Both the position numbers and the translations under genes were made by a program. Below are positions 38,601 through 53,600 of a DNA stretch of 64,000 bases, piece after piece. Position 1 is the first letter of the stretch. Every line of letters begins with the position of its first letter. The notes beneath the pieces were generated by a model, which saw only the letters and a list, made by a program, of their open reading frames with translations, made no database searches and was not told the DNA's origin. Source of the DNA: Ignelater luminosus (lineage: Eukaryota > Arthropoda > Insecta > Coleoptera > Elateridae). The DNA lies in NCBI GenBank assembly GCA_011009095.1, contig VTPC01001799.1, positions 1 to 64,000 on the forward strand, read 5' to 3'.

Positions 38601-41600
38601 CACAGTGGTAAGACAAAAAGACTTTATGTCAGCTATATAAATCTAGAAAATATATTAAGAGAAATAGAATATACAAATACAATCATTAATAAAGACCTAC
38701 AGATTATAGCATATGCTGATGAGTTTGTAATAATTACACAAAGTTGTCAAAGACTAATTCGTAGAGTGGTAGAAAAAGTAGCACAGAAACGGGGCTACAA
38801 ATCAATATAAACAAAACAAAATACATGAAATGTCAAAAAAAGCCAAACCAGCCAAGACAAAATTCTATAGAAGGAGGATATACATTTGAAGAGGTAGATG
38901 AGTTTAAATATCTAGGAATACAAATCAACTACAAAAATGAAAAGTATCATGATGTAAGAAAAGGATGCAAACAGGATATAAGATTTATTGTAGTAATAAA
39001 TAGGTAAAAATGACAGCAAAAGAACAAAAATAAAACTTTATAAGGAATTAATTAGGCTGAAATGGTGACATACGCAGCAAAAACACGTACATATACAAAA
39101 AAAGATAAAGAACAACTAGCAGTAATGGAGAGGAGGTCCTTAAGATTAATACTGGGACCCATAGAAGCAAGTCAAGATCAATATAGACCAAGAATAAATC
39201 ACGAAATGATAAAAGAAATGAATGGAGAAAATATAGTAAGAGTTATAAAAACACAGAGAATACCTTGGTTGGGACATATAGAAAGAAGTGAAAATAAAAT
39301 GGTTAAATCAATTACAGAATAAAAACCTATGGCAGGTAGAGCGAAAAGAAAACCAAAAAAAGATGGATTGACTAGGTGATGGCAGATATAAAAATCACGA
39401 TAATAAGCGATTGGAAAGCAAGAGCACACAATAGAAAAAATGGAGAAAGATAATGGAACCTACCAAATCAGATAAAAATTTATAAAAAGGAAAGATGAGT
39501 AACGAAGAGTAATCCACTCCAATAGATTTGAGAGCTCCGAAGAACGGCGAAGATTTTCGATGGAATGAGCCAAATAAGAAAAAGAAGACTAAAATATACA
39601 TTGGTGAGATATTGAATGTATGTCACGGGACAGCCTGTATTTTGGATTTTTTAAAACAACGATCGTAGTAGTCTGTACCAATTGCTGATATGGATAAATC
39701 AACATACAGGGTGATTCACGACATGTGTACCAAATGAGTTTATTTTATTATTTCATAGGTAACTCTACGTGGAAAACTTTTTTACTCAAAATGATCTCCC
39801 TTATTACCAGTTTTTATTTGGCACACATCTAGCGAATCACTCTGTACTATCTTTTTTTAAAAAATTATTTTAAGTCGACATGACAATATATGGCGGCTGA
39901 TTGTGATTTCTCATTACAAGGGAGTCACGGCAAAATTTCAATAAACCCTAAACTGTAGAAGCAACACTTTAATGCAGTCAAAACACCTTTTCCATCACAT
40001 TTTACAGTTGTTGTATGATATTGATAATCAAAGATTTCAGTTTTTAAAGAATTAAGCCATGTTTCGGTACGCAAAATTATGTCGTAGTCTTCAGAGAATA
40101 CATTAGTAAGAAACAGTACCGTCTTTATGTACTGATAGTAAATAGTTATTTTACCTAAAGTAGTGCACATCGGTGCCGTTTTATAGAATTAATGCTATGT
40201 TATATAGTGCATTTATACTATCTGTTATGCACTATCAGAAACCAAAATATGAATGTGGGCTGTCCTAAGCAAATTTTGTGAACTTAATTATTTCACAACC
40301 ATACAAAGGCAAAAAACAAATAATCTTTTTACCATTTACCAACCAAGGTGTATCACAATACAAACTGCGTGAACAACTTTTACTAAAATGTAAATTTCCG
40401 TCAACTTCTTGAGTTAGTATGATAGCTATCCAACTCTTATCATTTTATGTTAATAAGAAACTTCCTCATCTGCGTGTCTGATACAGTTTTACTCAGAGTT
40501 AAAGGTGAATTGATTGTAAAATAAAATCTTTTGTGTTCACTGATGTGTATTGAACTTCTTTTGCACCTGTAGAGAAAATTAGCGTAGTAAAGAGAAGGTT
40601 ACTTTCCTTTGCTACAAGTATAATAGATCTGGTCAGACGAGTTATGTATTGTAGTTAAACCATAGCATTAACAAAAGAGAACAACTAATGATAAAACTAA
40701 TGATAAACTCAACCGTCTTAATTGTAAAATCTAAATCTGACAAATCCAAAATATACGGCGATTATAAGAATACTACTGGCAAAATGAAGATAAAAGGTTT
40801 GAAAGATGCTATATATCTAATAGATTGTAACGAGTGTCCAAAAAGTTTCCTAATTAAATCATTCTTGAAACGGAAAACATATATCTGTTATAAGTAGACG
40901 TATACTTTGACAGTTGATTAACGTCAACGCCATTTTACGGTTCAAAACATAACAGACATACGTTTTCCGTTTCAAGGATGACTCGATTACAGGACTTCTT
41001 AGACACTCGTTACCTTCTTTAAAGCTTGAATAATAAGAAAAAATATATAGCTAAAACACGGTAGTCACTTTTGCAAAACCAATATTTTTGCAACAGATAT
41101 TTTAAAGACAACGTATTTTATTGCACAAAGGTAAAAAGTATACAGCTGGAAACCTCTTTTGAAGCCAATACAAAGGAAAACAATAGAGGATCGATACGTT
41201 CGTAATGTTTGAAAAAATATTCTAGCTTAACCAACACTGACAGCAAAACCCTTGAAATTTATTTTCATTACTCAATATCCGCTTTATTTTTACCAAGCTA
41301 AATTACAAATTTCTTTTCTTGTTAACAAGCACTTTTTAAATTTAGATGAAAAATTTTAAATTTCTAAGTGAATGTAACAATTTTCAACCCCATCTAACTT
41401 TTAATGAACATTTCAAATTACGAATACACAAAGAAAATTAGGAGTTCTTTGCCGTCCTTGCTTTAGCTATTTTCGGAGGTTTCTTTTATTTACGGTACCG
41501 TTACCCTCTTTCGCAGAGTTGGCGTTTTTTCTCTTTTTTGTAGTTGTACGTCTGTTGTCTTTCCTGATTAGCGTTTTATTTATTGTATCTCGGTAGCTAT

Positions 41601-44600
41601 TATTCTTGAGATATCCTTTGTGTAATCGGTATAGCTAATCCTTTGCATAAAAAAATATTTATCCAACACGAATATAACTAAATTATTACTTTATTAGTAA
41701 TGAAGAAATAATTTAAAAATTGCCAAACCTAATGCGTGGCATTTCTAATTTGAAAACAAAACATTTTGAATAAAACAACACCTTTAAAACGAAGGTAGTT
41801 AAACGACTATATTTCACTTAACAAAATAATTATATAAAAGCAGACTGCTTAATTAGGTTAGCTGGTTACCCATTGAAGATGTATTAACGCTAGACTTCCT
41901 CTCTGGAAGTTCTGAATGCTCGTAATAAATTCCGCGTTTGTTTCAAAAGTTACGCAAACAAAGCCTAAACAGTTCACGAGCTATTTAGGCTGGTTTTGCT
42001 GGAAATAGGACGGACTACCTCAAGCGAGGGTCGTATCTTGGACTTTAATGTTGAGCGAAAAAGCTGTTAACATGAATAATATCGTATAGTAGATAACAGA
42101 GAGCAGAAAATGAAACGATGTGCTTATAACGACACGAAATGGAAATAGAAAAAAATACAGCAAAAAAGAAATAATTTCCATTGTTAAAAATAATTATTTT
42201 AGAAGAAAAAAAAAATTGTTAATTTCATGAAAACACGTGAAGAATGTTTATTTATTTTACTAAAAGGAACAGTAAATGTACGTGCTAAAGTAATACTTAC
42301 TTAAGGCCTGCAATAATCTCCATGGCTCCATTGAAGTTTCCGATGTTCCAACTGGAAAGAGCAACACGCAGAACACAGGAGAGGACAGCTCTCCGGGCGT
42401 CATGTGTAGGCTGGGAAATTATCAGTTGCGTTACCCACGCGCTTACCTGGAACGAAAACATAGATTTACTATTCTGTTCCGGAAACCTAACATTTAACAG
42501 ATGAAAAGAGCGTTTCCTATCAAAACTAGAAATTGAAATAAAATGTAAATTCTGTCACAAATATGCGTCCACCCTCATCCTATTACTTCCAATTAAAGCA
42601 AAAACAGAGGTAAACGATTTTCAACTACTTTCCATTATCGATTCTAGGGAAAGCGTGGAAAAGTTTTTGGGCGAGAGCTTATTTCAATGGGTAGGCATTT
42701 AAATGAAAGTGAAAACGTTGATGATGTTGCCTATGGCAATTTATAAAACGATATGTTATATGCTTTTGTTATATGGAATGATCTTTCTTTTACTGTAACA
42801 ATAGAAAGCTAAATTTATGCATTGCCTGTGGCGGAGAACAAAATCCGTTGTGTAACATGTAAACCGCAGCGACCCTTGTGTATACCGCAAAATTACTGAG
42901 TATAAAATGGTCAGAATTCAACATTAACGCTTAGTTTATAGAAATACCATGTAGCTCTTGAGATTTTACATTATATCTTTGATAATATATATGTGAAAAA
43001 ATCAATCAATAAGGGGATCATTGTTGGTTTTTCAAATATTCCAGACAGAAAAGAACATTTAGTAGCTTTGAATGGCAACAGTTATCTTTTTTAAACTCTT
43101 CTTGAAAAAAAGCCAAATTTTCTTAGAATCTTTTTAATACTATTTATGCTATTAAGCTTTTTCTAAGGATTAATAATAAATACCTTAACTATGTACATCC
43201 TCTAACATAAATCCTCTTATTTCAACCGTTCTGATTGATAGCCTTATTTGGAAACTTGCATTTTGGACGTTTGTATCAGACACTTGACGTATCCATTTCT
43301 CACTGATAAAAATCTGATTTCTCTTAAAACTAGATTTACCTTAAAAGCCGAGGAAGAAAGAATAGAATAATTTGAACTAGACAGGACTGTTTTATTAAAT
43401 TGAGCGCTTTTAGGCTAAAAAAGGCGTTCTAATCACATTGGTTTGAGTAATAATTAAATAATACAAAAGGCCTTCTTAATAAGCTTGAGCGCCATGAACA
43501 AAAAAAGATAAATAAATCGATATTGCCGTTCTTTTCTTAAGCGCTTTTGAATCAATAACTGTATTCTTTTTAAAAAACTTCGTCTTTCAACTAAGATCAA
43601 CTAAGATTTACTGAGCTAAGATTGAAGTGAGATTTAACTAAGCTTGCTGTGAAGTAAAAAGAACACGCAAATACGACCTAACCTTAAATTCTTAACATTT
43701 ATTATTTATTAAAAGCAATTAAAAGTTTTTATACGGTAGTTATTACTTTTACACAATCTTAATGCTCAAGGCACAACACTCGGCTCCATTCCATGTGCAT
43801 CAACCTAAATGTTCCATCTCGTCTCAATTCAAACTTAGTTCAAAAGCCAGTTAAATACCAAGCTCACTTGGGGCAAGAGGGGAGTAAAATATTTTAGTTG
43901 AATCTCAGTATAGACTCACTTACAGCAGGTAAAAAGAACAAGTGGTCTTATTAAGATACTAAGAATAACTAAGAATCTCACTTTAGTCTCACTTAAATGT
44001 GGTAAAAAATACAGCTGTTGGTGTTCCTGGGCTTAGCCCAATTAACCCAATGGATAAGAAGAGCTTGGAAATAAATATTTCTTTTATTGCTAACAACAGT
44101 GTACATAATACAAAATAACAGAGTTAATCAAACTATAAAATGACGAAACAACAAAAAAGCACCGGCGAATGGTACCATGCGTATATATCACTTTTACACA
44201 AGTCACAGCTAAGCCATAAATAAGTAACTATAATGTATCAGTCAATTTATATAATCTTTAGGTTCTCTATTGCTTTGGAAGATCGGTCGATTACATGATC
44301 TTTCTCTGTTTTACAGTAGAAGTTTCTACAGCTACAGTCCTACAGGAAATAGTAGCAGGACGCAGGGCCGGCTTCAGACGTTAAGCAACTAAAGCAACTG
44401 CCTCAGGGCGCACAGATATGAGGGCGCACAAATCGGTAAACAGAGAGGTAAACTGCACATTTGAAAGACGAATGAAATTGATAGCCCCCCCCCATGCCAT
44501 TTGGGCATGCATACATGAGTCATCATTCACTTCGACTACAAAACAAGACGGATTCAAAAGCAAATCTTTTTGTAACAAAACAAAATTAAGTGGCTTTTGA

Positions 44601-47600
44601 TTTTTACACGTATTCCTAGGGCATGTATTCCCTTAAGAATTACATGGAATTCTAAAATTACCATATGCGTGATACGTATAAAACCGTGTTTTATTTTGTT
44701 GCATTCGTATGGTTTGCTTGGTATTTGCTGTCACTCCATCGTACAGGTTTAATGAATCAAATGATATGGGATCCACCTCTCTCGTGTTCGGACTTTCACA
44801 AGACCATCTTCTGAAGAGAAAAGTTTAAATATTAACGACATTTGCAAATACTGTGTGCGTAATAAATAAGGATGTCTTTTCTTTTAAAACACAAACTAGC
44901 TTTTGTCTAGAGCAATATTTCTTAATGTTTTGTTTTCCCAAACGTCTTGTTTCACTTTATGAGGGACATTGCACAAGCACCGAATGAAATCCAACACAAA
45001 TCTGCTTAAAATATTTTGAGATAGGGTCCCTGTGTTCGTTTTTAATGCACAATGCAAGATATACAAAGTAATAAAATGCAAGTGAAGGTTTTGCATGGAA
45101 TTTAGACTACTAAGTCTTTGGTAAAACCAAGGCAAAAAATCTATTTTTTTTTCTTGAACCGATTTATTACCGATTTGGTTGTTGTTTTGCTAAAAATTAT
45201 TTTTTTATTTATTTGTTACTCAATCACAGATGCAGACTAGCACAACATATGAGCTTCCTTGGAAAAAACCTATTCCCAAAACGTAACCATATTAGGAGTC
45301 TTTTCTAGATATTTTCGACGATAATGAATAAATTTCTGGGAAGAATTTTGTAAAGTTGGTCACAAAATTTACTGATAACTACTAGATAGTCTTGCACAAG
45401 AACAAAACTTGCAATTGGGTACAACTTTTCAATACTGCTTTGTTAGTCTGCCCTTTTCCTAGGTCTGTGTATTCAATCCTTTTGGAACAGAAGCGGAAGG
45501 GGAAATCATCGATACTTTTACAGTAATCTTTATATTAACTACACCAGCTCCGAATTCAAATAAAACTGCACTAAAGGTTCCTCAGAGCAGGTATCAGCAG
45601 ACGCTTTAAAAAACTCATCTTCAATTATATTGATTTCGATTAGCAATTCCAGCAAAAACTTAATATTTGTTTGTATATTTTCTGATTTCCTAAAGAAGCC
45701 ATATTACAGTCTTTATCACAATGTCTACGCAGATATGGTAGGTTCTAGGGTGGGATTTGCACTGGTAAACCCATGTCTTCAAACATCCATTTTTGGGCCT
45801 GTAAGAGTCTCTGCATTCTCATCAAAATGTCCAAGTGCTCTTCGAATTGTTTGGGGGTTTTCCGGTTCGGTTTCACTTATAATAAACCGGTTCGACTTGT
45901 TGAGTATAAGTTAAGTTATTTGAGCCAATGAAGTTTGTTTACTAACAGTTACTTAAGTTTTTTAAATCGGAAGATTTCTAATGTTGCTTGGTGAGGGGTG
46001 CAAAGGTACAAAGTTTCAGAATTGCCTCACGGCGTACTAAATATTTATAAATAAGCTCCATAATATTTTTCCACGGCTTTATTATGTGAGAAGTGCGTGA
46101 CCTTCATCGTTAGCAAGTGACAAGTCGGTGCTGAGTTTGGTTAGAACAAGACAATTATGTGCACTCGTTTGAATTTATGTTAAGTAAAAACACATGCCTT
46201 ATAATTCATAACCTGTTAAGATTTAGTTATTCTTAATTTTACGTAGACAGATACTCGACTTAGCAAAGTAATGATCTGCTTATAGGTTCATTCGAGATAT
46301 AGACAAATTCAAGTTATCAAAATTCAAGTAATCAACATATTTTCACATGGATATATATGGAGTCTTTCTCTGTAATCTTCCATTACTTCGAGCAATCAAA
46401 GTTTTTGTCATATCGCGGTTCGAGTTATCAAAGTTTCACTGTACTCTAAATTTTCTCTAATTGTAAACATTTTTTATTCAGTTTTGTTTCTTAAAAAAAT
46501 GACTTGCACATAACTTTATAACTGGCAAAAACAAATTCATCTGAATAAAAGAACAAAAATATTAAATATTTTATCCCCTCATACAATCTTTTTTACCTTG
46601 CGGCAATTCTCAAGTCCAAATCTACATTTTTGTTTCCAAGAAAAACGAAAACTGTTAAGATTTAAGGAGAACGAAAGGGTAACGGCCTACAGAATTTCTA
46701 ATAAAAGCACAAAGGTTTCTAAAGGTTTTCTCATTTCTATAAGAATCACTAAATTTAAGCCGGCTAGGAGTACAATTAATCTCCATTCACGAACCTAAAG
46801 AGCATGTAGAAATTGAAGCAGACATCTATTGGAAATAAATTGGCGTAGTAGGTAACCCGATATCAACTGATTTGGCGCCGATCAATCTCTACACATCGAG
46901 AACATAGATTATTTCTTGGGAACTAAACGAGGGATATCACCTAAAGTTAACGTCTTAAACAAATGTTCTATAAGACAAAGAACACGATCTGATTGAATCC
47001 CAATTATTTCCATCAAATAACCGTCCGAATTCGCGTGCAGCAGATATTTTCCACGTTTCGGTGATTGAGTTGCTATAAATTTCGGTTATTTCATTTGATT
47101 CGAAACCAATGTCACGAACCGATTCTGCAATCGAATTAAGGTTAGTGTTGCTTGTTTTAGCATTTGATTTAAGCGAAAATGGGAATAGATCTTTATCTTA
47201 TAAATCTTATATAAGTTGGTAAAGAATCTCATCCCGCTAGAAATTCCTGTTTATTTCTGTGTATACTACATTTGGATTAGATTGGACCTTGATATATTTG
47301 TAAGTCTAAAGTACTTTATTATTTACCTTTTACAAATTGTAAAATGTTTTAAATGTTGTGCGTTAGTTGTTTTACCTGCGATGTTTTATATGTCCACACG
47401 TTTCTCGTATTAAAAAAAAAGATTGTAAACACACCTTCTGCGATTTCTAAATTTTGTCACTTCACTCAATAGTTCTTGGGTAACCCCAAGCTTTTTTGCC
47501 TTTCCTTCACCAATATAGTCAAAACTTTAAATAATGCAGTACATAAGTTAAAAAAATAATGATTCTTTTACTAGCGTTAAAAACATGATGTAAAAGTCTG

Positions 47601-50600
47601 AAATGCAAGTAATTTATTTTATTTCTTTGATTAACGTTGATTTTCCGTCTAATAAATTCTACAAATTTTAAATAAAACAAGAGATACTCAATGCGTTTGT
47701 ACCTTGAAGTTTTACATAATGAAATTCTCAAATTGTTTCAGTTGTAATAGCTTTGAATGCTTAATAAACTTATTATTAGTTCCTGAATCTTTGAATTATA
47801 ATAAACAATAAAAATCTTAGTGCCACACAATAGGCCAAGGGACAGAGTTAAATTTAATCTTAATCCACGTGTGTGTCACAGGTAAGCTTTAACTACATGC
47901 TAAGGTATAACTAGAGATTAAGTTGTTTAAGCAGGCATGAGTTTGCCCCAGCAGGTTTTAATAAGCCTAAGTTTTAACGACTGCAACTGCGAGAAAGTTT
48001 TAGGTCAAGCCTTTACCTTTACAACTTTTACGTAGTACCAAAATGAATTCCAACCTACAAAAAAAGTTTACGCGATTACTCACTGTAAGAATAAATTACC
48101 ATCTCCCAAACATTTTAAAATGTAATAAGTTGAATGAATTTAAAAAATGCGGAAAAGTTGTAAAAGTAAGAACGAGGGATGTTTAAATTACACTTGAATT
48201 ACTTTTGTCTACGTTATTATATTATATGGTAACTGCTACAAAATCTAATTGAGCTATAATACTTATAATATTAATATAATATAACAAGTTAAAACAATAT
48301 TGACATTTTCTTTACAATTTCCAAAATCCCAGTGTTATCCAAGCATTAAGTAAAAAAAAAACCAACAAATTCACATCACGTCATTTATCTTTTAATATCC
48401 CTTCAAGAAAGGGCACAGTGATCCCATAAATTCAGTGTAGGCGGATTCTATCTCCTATTCCCTTTTTATTTTGATTTCTACTTTTCATTGTGATCCTTGT
48501 TTTCTTTCCCTTTAAAGAAATAACTGATAACGGAATTGAAATTAGCATCAGGCTATTGTAAAACGCATTACCAAAAAGCAGTTCAAAGAAATTTAGTATG
48601 GAGCTCTTCTAAAAAAATTAATCAGGTTTTATAAATTACTTTATGTAAAAGGTTTCTTTGTCGTCTTATAATTGGTTTTAAAATTTACGTCTTTAGAAAA
48701 CTCAGATAAAATTGACAAAAAAGTATTAATTAGAAAGAACATTAAATATTCCACCCTAACAAACATTTTTACAAGGAAAAGAAATTTAACAGAAGTTTTA
48801 AATATTATTATTAAGCAATGTATAAAATGCTCCTGAAGTAACTAATCCGATTTAATAATGCTAATTCCTTTAATTACATTTCATTTCAGACTTATATTTC
48901 TGTTAATTAAATTCTAGCTTTGTAATACGTGAATGTCCCCACGATCTGTCAAAAGGATAGCCTTGTTAATTGAAAAGAATCACGGGAAAAAATTGCACCA
49001 CACGATTGTACGTGCTTTCTAAAATTGCATTTATCGATCGCCCTGTAGAAAAACGGTTTTCGTTCAAGTTTCTCTAATCATTTCTGTAGGCCATACTAAA
49101 GTTGTAAAATTACAAAGTTTCTTAATTAGTAAGGCTAAATGAGAAGTCCGATAGCATTTCACAACGAATAATTCACCTGCATAATGAATGGTATATAGTA
49201 TTGTTGCAATCAGTAATGAATGTGGAATAAGAGAATGAAGAATATATAGGTGTTTCATACGAAGAAACTGAATAAAATTATATTTTGTGTGTCTCAGTTA
49301 TCCTAGATAAAAAATATGATGTATTCAAATTTTCATAATCATTTCTAAATATTAAAGAATATTTGAGGATGCTTCATTTAAAAAAATGGTTTTATATGAT
49401 CATTGCTTGTGCGGTAAAGCATAATTTTAGAAAGTACAGACAATCGATCGTTTTGTGCAACTTTTTTCAGTATCTTTTTTTTATAGTCCTTAAATAACAA
49501 CGATATTCTCCAATTACAGACCTTTGGGACACTCTGCATTAAATCTTTGAATTTTAACCAATTGTGGGCATATTATAGCGATAATGACACTAGCGCAAAT
49601 TTTCTTCGGGAAATAGTCTGACCAAATATCCTTCGTGCATGTCGAAATATACTATAATTTGACATGCACTTGGGATGTTACTTATGAATATTGCCCATTT
49701 TTATTATTATCATTTATTGCTATTATCTTACAAGAACAGAGGTCATAAGACCTATTGTGCCCAAAATACAAAATATTATGTAGTACCAAAATTCTACATC
49801 TAGTTACTATAGCAATAACAACAAATCAGAGAAAAAAAAATGATTGTATACGATATGTATTTCAGTCTCTCTACAAGGCAACACTTTTTCTTGTGATGAT
49901 CTTATAGTACAGTGAATGTTCTTAAAGACGAAACATGTAGGCTAGCGTCTGCAATCGTCATAGTTACCATTGCTAAGGTAACTAACTCGCATTTCATTGA
50001 AGCGTGCGTCCCATCTAAAATAAAACATTTGCATGTTTATTGGCTTATGTTGTTGTTCGAAGAAAAATTACAAATGGTGAGATGGTATGATAATAACCTT
50101 AGCTTACGACAGGTTTCAGATTTATTTCTTGTTACTTTCCCTGCTCGCCCTACATCTAGTAGATTAATAATTTTGAGTACGATTAATAACCTGAAGAATA
50201 AGGGTTGTATTGAATCGACACAAAATAAGGAAGAGAGCTAAGCCTTTTCTCACTGAGAAAATATGTAATAAGATTACTAATTTAGTAGGCACTAACAGAC
50301 TCTTGACCTTAAAAGAACTTAGCCAAATTACAACAGTGAGTTGAAGCAGTGTCCACAGGCTGTTGAAAAAAGGAAAATATAGGTCGTATCATTTTCAAAA
50401 CCATCAAGAACACAAAATTACTTTCTGCAGAGTCTCTATAGAAAAAATTAACGCCAATACAGATATCTCACAAAAAATGATTTTTACGGACAAAGCCACT
50501 ATCTATGTTACCGGCGAAGTGAACGCACAAAATTGCAGGTACTGATGTGTAGCATCAGTAAAACACAGCGACCATCTAAAAGTAACGTTTGGGCAAGTAT

Positions 50601-53600
50601 CGTAGGCACTAACATTACAGAACCTTTTTTTATTATTGGAAATATTTGTGCTGAAAATTATTTATCCCAGCTACAAAACAACGTGATACCAGTTTTAAAT
50701 AATTTAAATTTAAACATTCACGAAGATATATGGTTCCAGAATGATGGTGCTCCCACCCATAATGCCAGAATAGTAAAGAACTACTTAAAGGAACATTTTC
50801 CACGTCGTTGGATTGGGCGAAGAGATGAAATATCCTGGGCTGCTAGGTCATTGGAACTAACGCCGATGGATTTTTTTATTGGGGATATATGAAAATCTGA
50901 TGGATTTAGACCAGCTAAAAAAAGCTGTATCAACAACTATCTCAGCAGAGCAGTTAAGAGATACGTTACATAATCTTTTTGATCGCCTCGGATTCTGTTT
51001 GGCCGTAAACGGAGATATATTCAAAGATTTGTTATAAGAAGTTTCTTATTTAATTATTTTAGAATACGTTTCTATTTTTTAAAATTTAGTTTAGTTCAAA
51101 AAATACCTTGGAACCTATTAAACCATGCAGACATATTTTCTTGTTTTATTTTTTATATTTAATTGGCAAAACTAGCAAGAATATTTACATTTAAAAGCAC
51201 CAATGTTCTATTTTAAGTGGGACAACTTCATGCATACAGTCAAAAGGTTGGTAAAGGTTTCGTCCAACAATTCGACTTTAGTTGCTATAGATACTTCAAA
51301 CTTGCAACTGCTTGCATGTTTCGCCTTAAATAATATTCAAGGTATATCGCGCACGAGGCATCGAATTGCACAATTACAATTCAGTTATACTAATACTTTT
51401 CCATGCATTATATCTACTCTTGAAAGTATTGTAGAGGGCGCTGAGACAACTTCCTCTGGGAGTGAATAATGTGGATAAGGTAAATAACGTTATTTGCTAA
51501 GAAATTTCGATGTTGTGTAGTGTCAAATCTTTCCCTTGAGAGTTTGAGAGAGTGGCCTTTTAATGGATCGAAAGAAAAAGTATCATGCAAAATCCTATAA
51601 GTAAAAATTGCATCTTCTGTTTTCCTCCTTAGTGATAAATATTGCAGATTTAAGATTCGAGGCCGTTCTGTATATCAATTACCACGAAGATTCTGAGAAA
51701 AGAGGGTTGCACGTCTTTGTATGCTCTCTAAAAGGATAATAACATTAAAAATAAGACTTTTTCTCATTTGGTGCGACTTTTTTGGGGGTCACTGTATATC
51801 GCATCTCATATAATAATTAATTAAATAACTCTTACTGCAAATGTAATATTATATCGACATTGCTAAGGACTGTATCGTTAATTATGAGTACAACTTTACA
51901 GCACCATAAATGGTAGGCTGTGACTTTTTCAATATATTGTCAGATTGACATTTGTTACTTGATGTACAGACATTAAAGTTTGATAGTTAAATTTAAGTGT
52001 TTGTTAGTGAATTAAAAAATGAAAGGTTTATCAGCGGAGAAGCAAAGCTTAATTGTGTCCAGATACTACAATGAAAAAGGTATGACAATGAGAAAGTTAA
52101 CGAAAGAAGAAGGTGTTAGTGTCCATGCAGTCCAAAATGCAATTAATAGGTTAGGAAAACATTTTACTTTGAATGATTTACCTGGACGCGGAAGGAAACC
52201 AGGTGCATCAAGTCTATATTTGGACAAAAAGATATGTAAAAAATTTACGACTAATAAGGAACTGTCTGTCCGTGATTGTGCAAAAAAATGTGGAACTTCG
52301 ATCGGCATGGTTCAACGAGCTAAGAAAAGAAATGGTTTTAAGACTTATAAAAAACAAAAACAACCAAAGCGTAGTTCAATTCAAGCATCTTCTGTGAAAA
52401 GTCGAGCTCGGAAGTTATACGAACAAGTTCTGTGCAAAAAAAATCAATGCATTATCATGGACGATGAAACGTACGTCAAACTCGATTACAAAACTCTACC
52501 GGGAGCTCAGTATTATACTGTAAAACAAGGACCGGAAGTGAGTAATGCAGATAAATCTATTTTTTGTGAAAAATTTGGAAAGAAGATATTGGTCTGGCAA
52601 GCAATTTGTCAATGTGGCATGAAATCGACCCCGTTTTTCACTCAACAAACTTTAAGTGCGGAAATATACCGCAAGGAGTGTCTCCAAAAAAAGATTGCTG
52701 ATACTAATTCGAAAGCACGAGGTTCCAGTATTTTTTGGCCTGATTTAGCTTCGTGCCACTACGCTACTCCAGTTCTAGAATGGTACCTTCAACACAACGT
52801 TCCATTTGTTGATAATACTATGAATCCCCCAAACTGCCCAGAAATCAGGCCTATTGAAAGATTTTGGGCGCTACTGAAAAGAAATCTACAGAAGAAGACC
52901 GTTCGACCAGCAGAAAATGTTGAACAATTCAAAAGAGATTGGAATAGAATAGCTAAAGCTGTAGGATTATCTGTCGTCCAGAATCTCATGCAACATATAA
53001 AAAGCACAGTTCGAGAATTGGGGAAAACCATATAATTTTTTGTTAATGTAAAAATAAATGAAATAAAAATATATCACACATTTAAAATCTGTAGTCCATT
53101 TTTCAAAATATAGTCTGACATCAAATTTACAGGGCGCTTATTCTGTACCCATAATTAACGATACAGTCCTTACTCGATTCTTAGGTGCCCTTGAATCACT
53201 TGCGGCCCGGAGTTTGGCCCACTTTGCTCAATAGATAAGAAGGGTCTGGAAGATATATTTTTTATTCCTGACAACAGCGTATATAATACAAAGTAACAGA
53301 GTTAATCAAACAAAAAACTGACTTGAAGCAGCTAAAACGCACCGACAAATAGTACACTGCGTACATATATTTCACTTTTACATAAATTACTTATAAGTCA
53401 TAAATAAGTAATTACAGCGCACCAGTCGACTTATACCAAGCGATCATTAAAATTTCACTAAGCTATGAAATTTTTCTATAGAGAGTAGCTTAGACACAAA
53501 GCATGTCAACACATAACCTATAAACTGATGCTTTTTAACTGCTTCTAACGCTTGTTATAAACTTTACTTAGTTTTTCTATAGCTTTAGAAGACCGCTCGG

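Larger units (their letters stand above)
29388..42300. other. PLCE intron of 12.9 kb, transposon-rich
   Basis: Contains LINE endonuclease remnants (32330-32480, 39925-40180), a mauritiana-type mariner (33461-34711), a GC-rich island with a small ORF (35399-35548), a TIR-bracketed composite (37715-39637), a MITE (39707-39844) and a GIY-YIG-like inverted repeat (40770-41030). Stretches 29388-32300, 35550-37700 and 41030-42300 are AT-rich with no gene I can support. Confidence 0.6.

Noticed and set aside
43560-44011. Possible MITE cluster with shared aagtgaga and gtaaaaagaac motifs
   Set aside because: Ends and target duplications could not be defined, so it is mentioned only in the intron description.
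49912-50241. 109-codon ORF considered as an independent gene
   Set aside because: Its second half is the helix-turn-helix part of the DD41D transposase remnant, which continues in other frames downstream.
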